This document shows positions 56,220 through 64,000 of a stretch of 64,000 nt of DNA, piece by piece. The notes under the pieces were generated by a model that saw nothing but the letters and a program-made list of their open reading frames with translations, searched no databases and was not told the DNA's origin. The stretch lies in NCBI GenBank assembly GCA_031308135.1, contig JAHLJT010009419.1:30408869-30472868 (forward strand). Reading direction: 5' to 3'. A program made the translations under genes and the position numbers. The DNA is from Acheta domesticus. Its lineage: Eukaryota; Arthropoda; Insecta; Orthoptera; Gryllidae. Within the stretch, counting starts at the first letter, position 1. Each line of letters opens with the position of its first letter.

Positions 56220-57780
56220 TTACATACTGAACACGTTTTATTAAATATGTTTACGCATGCTAGCGGTAGGAAGACCGCCCGCGCCGTTGGAAAGCGGTGG
56301 GCCGGTCGCCCCCCTTCCTCCGCGCGCCCGTCTCCCGTTAATCCCGCCGCACCTTCTGTCGGGTTGCCGCCCTTAACGAAGGCGGTGGCTCACTCCTTTG
56401 CGGTAGTCGGCAAAGACGCCCATTGTCTCAAAAGGGCGCCGCCGCCGGCGGTTGCCAACGGCCGCATTCTGACGCGCGCCGCGCCGCCGCGGCCGCGGGC
56501 CGCCCGGATGCGCCTCCCCCCCCCCTCAGCGGGGCAGTTAAGCTTCGGCCGCCGCACCTCGACACAGACAGCACCCCCGCCCCTTGTCTCGGTGACCAAG
56601 CAAGGCGGCTACCCAAGGGATCCCCCCTCCATCTCACGCCATCCCCTTCCGTCACGCCTTGCGGTGGCCACCCACCACCGCGAGGTCGGGGGGCGGTTGC
56701 CTATATATTATCGGGAGCCATCGCGCCAAAAAAGATTTCGCTTGCCAGACATCGCTCAGATGACAGAGCGTCAGTGGCACTCAGGGCCGCTGCCATGAGC
56801 AAACAACTTTCCGCGGCAGTCATGTAAACTGCTCATGTACGCGGCCTAGCCGACACTTGTGCCGAGCCATTTAAAGCTGTGAGTTATCTTCAGGCCACAA
56901 CGGCATTGACAGGGCTACAGGCTGCCCATCAAAGTGCGCCACACTGGCATACATTTTGACGACATCACTCGCACATTGTGGCGCGTTAGTGAGCGGCGGC
57001 ACGGCGTCAGACCACGGCGGCATACACGCCGCTTCATCGAGTCCGGGGACGCCGAACATCGGATCCGTTGGTGCTGTTTGTCATCGCAGACGCATCGCCA
57101 GAGGCACCTCGAGCTCCAGCGGTGACGGTCCGAGCCCGCCAAACGTGAACATCCTCATATCAGGTACCTGTTCTTGACTCCAGCAGTGCCGAGCTATTTA
57201 AAGACATTCGAACACTCCAGTAATTGCTTAAACGTTTAGCATTATTCATGTATTGTATTCTTTTCTTTTCTATTCAGTTTGCACCTTCAGTATTCATTAT
57301 TTTAAGATCTTAGAATTAGTATTTTTTATTAATATTTCACTGCTCGGGCCCGGCATGCATTTGTATATAGTATAATAGTTCGAAATTGTTTGTTTTCCTT
57401 TCCTTCCTAGTTCATAAGTCTTATCTCTTCCAAGAGGCAATTTCACTGTCATAACTATTCAGATAATTAAATTAATATTATCCTTCAGTTTGCGTTTTTG
57501 CTATCTTTCGGCCGACCCTTCATTTCCTCGTTCGAGGTGGTCCTCCGTCCCTATTCTTTCTAGTAGCCCTCTGGCTACATCACCTGAGCTACCGGAGGCC
57601 GATATGTGTGTGTGCTGTGTGTCAACATAGCCAGCAACCTAGTCCTGCTGTTGGCTCATCATCGTGCGTGGCGCCGTGTGAGAGGTGGGTACCAGGTGAG
57701 TACAGCATCGGCACGCGCTCACAGGGCACGGATGCGCGGTGAGCACACAAAATATGCAATTGGATCTTTATAATAATAAG
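56220..57780. other. GC-rich, CpG-rich block of unknown function, right copy
   Basis: Mirror of 8,900-10,420. The CG-dense core at about 56,260-56,830 keeps the CCTATATA motif (56,699-56,706). A 193-codon frame crosses it, but overlapping frames on both strands are open as well, and the frames differ between arms, so coding is doubtful. Confidence 0.5.
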
Positions 57781-58000
57781 CTAGTTTTGGTGGAAACTAT
57801 TTAGGTAATTTAAAATATCAATATATAAAGTCAAAAGAGCCTGTGATTGACATCTTAGAGAGCTAAACTGATTTTATAATTTTTAAGAAATAGATATATC
57901 ATGATCCAACTGACACTTATTTTGATGGTGAGCTGTCAGAACGTTGTGATGATCACAGAGGAATAAATACATGCTTAGAGCATCAATGAGCAATACACAA

Positions 58001-58052
<52 letters not shown>

Positions 58053-59440
58053 TAGTTTATTGAACAATATGATTCTTTACAATATTTTCCTGCTCTCTCA
58101 AGGTATATGATCCAATGAGAGAAGTGCTGTTTATGATATATAAACTCCATACATATTGATTTCATAATTACTTCATTGATATTTAAAAATTCATGTAATG
58201 AAAACCTATCATAGTTCAGAAGCAAATTACAATTTTAAAGCACAATTAGAATAGTACAATACAAAGTTCTTGTTAAGAAAGGTAATTGCCAAATATAAAT
58301 ATCGTTAATGACTTTCAAAATCATCAGACACAAAATTACAAGAGACTTCAAATAAAAATTGTAAGTTGTCTTTTCCAGACACAAAACAACACATGTAAAA
58401 TGTATGTAGTATAATACTAATGATATTAATAAATATATTTTAAAACTTTTGTTCACACAAGTCATAACATAAACTGCACGTTGAATACAAAATGATATTA
58501 TACAATGGTCAGAAGAAAGTTCAAAGAAACATTTTAATACTAATACTAAACCTCTTTTGAAAATCACAAACATTAACATTTTCAAGATACTTCAAAACTA
58601 AATATCAATTATAAAAATTGTTAATCAATCACTGAATACAAATTAATATAATTAAATGTGATGCAGAAATAATAAGTGCAACAATAAGTCCAAAGTAAGT
58701 CAAAACACGTAATTCCTGTGACAGATTAAGTTAAACACTTCCACTACAGAGTTCAAATGTCAGCCTTCAATGACAAATAGAATACTCATTAATAATAATA
58801 GCTGAACAGTGCACTAATGTGCATAGAATGCTCATTGACACATAATAATGTAAACTAATTTTTACACAATATCAAGTACAGGGTTATCATAAAGTTCCAC
58901 AGCAGAAACTTCCTTAAAATACTCAAATACTTACTACAGAATGTGTAAAACCATCAAAAGACATTTTGGAAAGGTATGTATTCTACCTCAAAATTGAAAC
59001 TACCAACAAAATTGCAAACTGTTGGACAAAAGGCAGTCTTACTTGACACCAAAAGACAGATTCCTTATACCCAGGTTGACTGAGAAATAAAGTCTATAAT
59101 AATGAAAATAATAATACGACATTCATTTTCTTTAAATTAAATTCGAAGCTGCGGCGTTCGCAATGAGGATGCGTGCTAGCGTATAATTGTACATTGGCAA
59201 TTTTGCATTGCTTTTTGTTATGATATTTTCATCGCATTACTTTTTTGTATGTTTAAACCAAGCAAAATGTATCATGTCAGTTATGTCTGACCCAAACGGA
59301 ATGCTAGTACATAATGAGAATAAACATTTCTTGCTGAATCTGAACAGAAAGCACATGAGTGGATCTAAAATATCTAAGAGGCTAGAACAATGATTGTGAC
59401 AATGGAGATGGAACCTGCCAAATTGACTCGCAGACAGCTG
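57781..59440. other. AT-rich spacer without recognisable genes, right
   Basis: Mirror of 7,241-8,899. It contains the longer AAT microsatellite and no motif that I recognise. Confidence 0.6.
58000..58050 (+). repeat. (AAT)n microsatellite, about 17 units
   Basis: Uninterrupted. The left-arm allele has about 8 units. Confidence 0.9.
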
Positions 59441-60280
59441 AACCAGCCCAGCCCACCAGCCAACAGCAATCTGCAACTGAGAATATGTGCTGATGACTAC
59501 AGGAGACTACTTGACTGCAAATCTCTGGGAGTACATGACCTTGACATTGGTGGTGGAGCTTGAGTGCCCCAATGACCCTGAGAGCTATGCCGGCGGGTAG
59601 AGTAGCTACTGGTAGGGTCTCCCATGGCGGACCGATCGAAGGAGAGGGGTCAGACGAAGAAGTACTCCAGAAGATGACTTACAGAAGAGGCAGTTCACAG
59701 AAGACATGAAGATAGCCTTGAGGTGACTCTTCTCCTCAAGGGTTGATAAGGGGTGTCCATGCCCGGGGTTACAGGGGCGAAGTCTTCAACGGCCAAAGTT
59801 GGGCGGAAGGAGCAACCTCTTCATGTGGGGTTAATACACATGATGGCAGGTGTAAAGGCCATAAGATAGCAGCCCTATCAGACCACACCCACTTTGAAAT
59901 GGAGAGACCATTGGAAATTTGCCTAGGCCCAGAGCCGCTGCTTGGGAAGCGCCAGGGCAGATGGAGCTAGCGCTGTCTGTGACAGCATACCGCTAGTGGT
60001 GTGACGCTGAACAGGCGGGCTCACATCGGAATACCCGAAACTACTACAGCCGACGGAAGCAGTACGCAAGATCTGTTAACTGCACCCGAGCAGAGTGTTT
60101 CCCAGAGTTCACTTGGGAGCACTGTGGCAGGTCCTGCCACGACGGAGTGTTCAATGGACTAATGCTATGAACGAAGAAATCATCAGGTTGTATTTTCGCC
60201 TTACCCGTTGTGATACAATTCGTATAGGATACAGGCAGGAATTGCATAGATGTTTCATTCAACAGTACAATATATTATAG
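59441..60280 (+). pseudogene. Fragment of a second LINE ORF, right copy
   Basis: Mirror of 6,421-7,240. The frame 60,095-60,280 contains the RRSVQWTNAMNEEIIRLYF segment in one piece. The upstream frame 59,743-59,970 is identical to its left counterpart and reads a glycine- and histidine-rich leader. The conserved tryptophan-methionine-asparagine motif resembles the pre-polymerase region of arthropod LINE proteins. No polymerase domain follows. Confidence 0.45.
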
Positions 60281-60399
60281 GAAATACATAGACGTAGCAT
60301 GCATACATGCGTTGTGAAATATAAATATAACAGCGTTACGGCGTTGTTAGTTTTTAATAGTGTTTTAATAGTAGTTTTTATTAGTAATTTAGTCAAACG

Positions 60400-61106
60400 A
60401 TGGCTGAAAAGCGCGCGAGGAGTGTGAACTGGTAAAGTGAAGAGAAGGTAAGAAAGAGGCTTTTTTGTTGAATATTTTGCATTCTTTTATGAAAGTGTGA
60501 TGTTGGAATGTGCTGACCTTTCCTGTTTTTCTCTTTCTTTCTAGCAACTACTAAGAGAACTAATGAGGCAGTTCTGGACGTGATGTATGTGAAAAGCAAC
60601 GATAATGTTGCTAATAAAAACGCTTGTCAAGAAATAACAAATATATTTAACAGATTTAACTATAGACTTAGGGAATTGAAGCAGATATGTACAGCCAGTG
60701 GAAAACAATGAAACGACGTCGAAGAAAAAATGGGAGAATACAATAAATGTAGTAGAATGACTGGTGGGGCACCAAAACCTCCAAGTCCAACTTTAGAATG
60801 GTGAGTCTGGAATTCCGCAAGATTTTATATCCAGAAAATCCCTTTTGATTCGGACAATTTTGTTGTGATACCTTGTATATCTGAAATGGAGACTGAGAAC
60901 ACTGAACTGTCCTCCGACTGTGAATGTTTTTGTTCCGGTAAAGGAGCGATGTTGCACTTCTGTTGCTGCCGGTGCAACACGTAAACCGAATGCTATTTCT
61001 GCTATTACTATGCCTCCTGCAACTGCTAGTACTTCTCCGTCCAGGGATTACTTCTTCTATTCCCACGCTTGTTACTGGAGCTGCTACTCCTCCATCAAGA
61101 TTTAGA
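60400..61106 (+). pseudogene. Myb/SANT-like DNA-binding protein remnant with intron, right copy
   Basis: ATG at 60,400 gives MAEKRARSVNW, an in-frame TAA, then SEEK at the exon end (60,447). GTAAGA starts a 97-nt intron that ends in TTTCTTTCTAG (60,544). Exon 2 continues in phase with QLLRELMRQFW, shifts frame to VMYVKSNDNVANKNACQEI and an RELKQI helix, shifts again to QWKTMKRRRRKNGRIQ and closes with a TGGAPKPPSP tail. Order and spacing match Myb/SANT-like domains (NAIF1-like, zeste-like), which bind DNA. One stop and two frameshifts disable it. The retained intron argues against a processed retrocopy. Confidence 0.6.
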
Positions 61107-62264
61107 AGAAGTCAAAGGATGGAGGAGTAAGGATGGTACCAGTTGACGTTCAACAAATATTTTTATCTTTCCCGTGTTTGTACTGGTGACTGGTCAACTG
61201 GTCAACAAAGCATGCGCAGAAACGAAAGGATGAGGTTCCGTCTCAACGAGGGAAATTAGTGAGATTGTGGTTCTACAATATCATATACTTTCTCTGAGCT
61301 GCTCTCTGAGAACAGACAGTACCAACCTTCCTGTTGACTCTTGTGCTGCAGTGTCTGTTCCAAGATCATATTTATTTTTGCAAATGAATGTTGTGTTTTC
61401 ATTTTTTAAATTAGAATGTAAGTGATTCCTATTCTTTGATGGTGCGATGACTAACTTTTAGACGGCATGCAGTTAAAATGCAAAATTTAAAACAAAATTT
61501 AAACAGTGCCGGTGAACCAGCCGTAAGACAACTTACAAAAGTTCACAAAGCGATTTAAAGAAAGCAACAGTACGTTGCGATTTCCTGAGAATGATTTTTA
61601 TTTCAATGTTTACTAGGGGGAGGAGGACTGAAAAACTGATTATCGGAAAATGTAAGACTTATCGACATGTATGCCTATCAATTTTGCCGTGGCGGTACTA
61701 GTGAACAAGAATGGACCTGTGGGTGTGCTTGCAATAATGTTTCCTTTTTCGATTTTGAGAATTTGAGCAAGCCCAATGTGTTCGACAGCTTCACAAGTTT
61801 GGATGATGTCTGCCTCAAGTTCTAAGCATAGCTAAATCGAAAAAGAGAAATCATTGTTCGATGTAGAAAACGGTACTTTTTCGAGACTTGCTAGGCAAAT
61901 ACTAGATATGAGGTTAATCTTGCATCCAGTAATCAGGTACAAGCTTAATCTTGTATAATAATTTACAGTATGTAGTACAGTATTCCTTCATCACTATTTC
62001 TCTACTTAAAATTGTTGTATATTTTCTTGGTTCCCTGTCATTTAAATAAATCCAATTTATGTTTAAAGATTGTATTCCATTGACACTGATGCATTTGCTG
62101 AATATGGGAGCGATGGTTTCATTTTAAGGAAGACGTATTTGTCCAGGTGAAGCCCTATCACGCGATTTCCCAAATGGCTAAAATTCAAGCTAAATTCAAG
62201 GGAGGAATGTTTGATTGTTTATTTATAAGTATTTAATTATAAATTACAATAAATAAAATCAATT
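61107..62264. other. Intergenic block with unassigned conserved ORF fragment, right
   Basis: Mirror of 4,440-5,589. On the - strand about 55 codons near 61,640-61,830 read cleanly (AVEHIGLAQILKIEKGNII, then TPTGPFLFTST). I do not know the family. The remainder is AT-rich spacer. Confidence 0.35.
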
Positions 62265-63067
62265 ATGATCAAAATGGACAATGAACAATTCACACAGTTT
62301 CAACAGCAAATGCTTGAAAAGATACTGACAAAACAAACGTCGGAAAGCCACCAGTAGTGGCTGTTAATAAGGCACTTTTGCCAAATTTTGAGAACTTTGA
62401 TTCTACAAAAGAATCTTTTAGAAATTATAAATCCAGATTCGAAAATTATATAGAAACGAAGAACGTAGATAAAAATAAAGATTATTGCGCCAAGTTATAA
62501 CTTAATTCAATAGGCGCAAAATATTTTAACATGATTGCGGCACTGGCAGCACCAACATTACCAAAAGAAAAAACTTACGACGAACTCATTTCACTTTTAG
62601 AAATGCAGTTAGCACGAAAGAAAAATGTTGTGGCGCACATCAATTCTTATCGAAATACCAACAGGATAATCAATCAATTTCAGAATTTGTGGCTACATTG
62701 ACAGAACGACATTAGAGACTGCAATTTTGTTTCAGAATGTAACTGCCAGAATTCAGTTGCAGACACTTTTCGTCCTGCACAATTTATTCGAGGAATCAAG
62801 GACAACTCCATCAGGGAGAATATTCTTCAACTGAAAACCACAAAATTCGAAGAAATTGTTTCAAAAGCATTAGCTTTAGAGCATCAAAGATCAATTTCGA
62901 CGGAGTTGGCCCAAAGAACACCGACATCGACATTGACTGATAGTATCAACAAAATGAAGTATGTCAAGACAGATGACAATAAGACAAGAGGTCGCGACCA
63001 ATCTCAACAAAAAACGACACGCAATCACTCAGTTCGACAACCCGAACGAAAAAGTCGATTATGCTGA
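62265..63067 (+). pseudogene. Ty3/gypsy-like Gag remnant, right copy
   Basis: ATG at 62,265 or 62,274 starts a glutamine-rich leader. In successive frames there follow an aromatic-rich matrix/capsid-like segment, an APTLPKE segment near 62,550, a KKNVVAHIN segment near 62,620, a GIKDNSIRENILQL segment near 62,790-62,840 and a charged C-terminus with NKTRGRDQSQQ. This is the general layout of K02A2.6-like Gag of arthropod Ty3/gypsy elements, which packages element RNA. Several stops and frame changes disable it. The LINE 3' end abuts it at about 63,076, so no nucleocapsid zinc knuckle or protease is present. Confidence 0.65.
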
Positions 63068-63075
63068 TCTAGGCA

Positions 63076-64000
63076 TCGATTGATTGATTGAATAGGGTTT
63101 AAAGGGCGCTTCGACTGCTGTGGTCATTGGCGCCCATGCCAGAGTATTTGGAGAAAAGAATATTCAGTGTTGCATATGTAACTTACTCACTGTTTAAAAG
63201 CATGTACATGGGCTAAAAAGGAGGCTCGAATTCTGCATCAAGTATACATTGTAGAAATGGCAGAAGGAAAATAGAAAAAGGGCGCGTAAAATTTATCTTA
63301 AAACGTAAAATTGGCTGTAAAGGGGCCAAAAAACAACATAAAACATTGTTCTTTCAAATAAAATTATATATTCTGCTTTCTCTCAAAAAACAAAAAAGTT
63401 TTGAGAGCGCAGAATCGTCATCCCCGAGCACCACTTGTAGCGAGTTGCCCAGGTCATACCTTCGTCGACTGCCAACAAATTTCCTACAGTACAGCAGGAC
63501 GTGTTCCACGGAAAGAACAGTCTGGCACGAGTCACAGATGGGGGGAGTTTCATTTCGAAGAATGAAACCGTGAGAGAAATGGCAGTGTCCGATACGAAGA
63601 CGGGTTAAAATAACTTCCTCGCGTCTACAGGACCGTGATGAGGAGCGCCAGGGATACACAGAATTCTTTATCGCACTTAGTTTGAAAGTGCTATTGTGCC
63701 ACTCTGTTTGCCACGCTCTAAGCACGGATCGTTTCAAGAAAGCCTGAACATCGGATAATGGCACAGAAGGGATGTCGATACGAGTTTTACGAGTCGCTGA
63801 TTTCGCCGCCTGGTCGGCCAGTTCGTTCCCTCTGATACTCACGTGGCCCTGGGACCCAACTAAGTACCAGGTCATAGCGGCGGGACAGAAGACGATGAAT
63901 CAGGCTTTGAACGGATAAAGTCAGGTAGTCTGACGAAGGACGGGAGACAGCTTGAAGAGAGCTGAGAGAATCGGAACAGATAACTACTCGCCGCAACGTC
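63076..64000 (-). mobile_element. Non-LTR retrotransposon, right copy (3' part, continues past window)
   Basis: Mirror of 2,687-3,625. A 173-codon - strand frame (63,354-63,875) covers the end of RNase H (VSIRGNELADQAAKS with the last catalytic aspartate) and the TRLRIGHCHFSHGF and PPICDSC...VEHVLLYC tail. The part before 63,875 continues in another frame (63,787-63,996) with VVICSDSLSSLQAV, including the second catalytic aspartate that is altered on the left. The 3' UTR stem-loop and TTGA-type tail end at about 63,076. Only one frame break is visible in this part. Confidence 0.85.

Larger units (their letters stand above)
47699..64000 (-). repeat. Right arm of giant imperfect inverted repeat
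   Basis: Reverse-complement counterpart of the left arm, cut off by the window edge inside the LINE RNase H region. It begins with the 357-bp palindromic-box satellite in inverted orientation and then repeats all left-arm landmarks in reverse order. The right array (about 3.9 kb here plus about 2.0 kb at 21,966-23,980) is shorter than the 6.8-kb left array. Differences from the left arm include a frameshift in the synthetase exon, a longer AAT microsatellite and intact stretches of LINE reading frame that are broken on the left. Confidence 0.9.

Overview
The window looks like repeat-dominated arthropod nuclear DNA. It carries LINE, Ty3/gypsy, piggyBac and hAT-type remnants, AT-rich intergenic DNA, spliceosomal-type introns and one exon of a nuclear gene for mitochondrial methionyl-tRNA synthetase. 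There are no prokaryotic operons, rRNA or convincing tRNA genes. I cannot name the species.

The main architecture is a giant imperfect inverted repeat. The left arm (about 2,687-21,965) is mirrored by the right arm (about 47,699-64,000). Matching positions add up to roughly 66,700 in the outer parts. From outside in, each arm holds: a non-LTR retrotransposon (LINE) inserted into a Ty3/gypsy-like gag remnant; a Myb/SANT-like gene remnant that still has its intron boundaries; a fragment of a second LINE; a GC-rich, CpG-rich block; the last exon of a mitochondrial methionyl-tRNA synthetase gene (open on the left, frameshifted on the right); a pair of small unrecognised head-to-head ORFs next to a truncated matrix-metalloproteinase-like reading frame; an ORF with a possible transposon-type helix-turn-helix motif; and an AT-rich satellite.

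That satellite has a monomer of about 357 bp with three copies of an 18-bp perfect or near-perfect palindrome (TGGGTCGTTAACGACCCA). It runs in + orientation at 15,121-21,965 and flips at about 21,965. It then runs in the opposite orientation at 21,966-23,980 and continues, after an interruption, at 47,699-51,572. The interruption is a 23.7-kb piggyBac-like insertion at a TTAA inside a satellite monomer. The two flanks join back into one monomer.

The piggyBac-like element (23,985-47,694, terminal repeat CCCAGATATGCCTGA) holds a piece of transposase on the - strand. A nested non-autonomous hAT element (45,131-46,991, perfect 8-bp target duplication GTCATAAT) splits that piece. The rest of the element is a 20.6-kb minisatellite with a 24-bp unit (24,395-45,018). 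It has four zones: a diverged edge, an indel-rich stretch with a 34-C run, a nearly uniform 6.8-kb core, and a zone of about 2.87-kb higher-order repeats. A 60-bp piece of the outer 357-bp satellite is embedded in it at 44,582-44,641.

The order of events I infer is: palindromic-box satellite and inverted duplication, then piggyBac-like insertion, then minisatellite expansion within its transposase and hAT insertion into the same transposase. The order of the last two is unresolved. The giant ORFs of up to 3,369 codons in the centre come from a 24-bp unit without stops in five of six frames and are not genes. Several differences between the arms are single-base indels, so some broken frames may be residual long-read errors.
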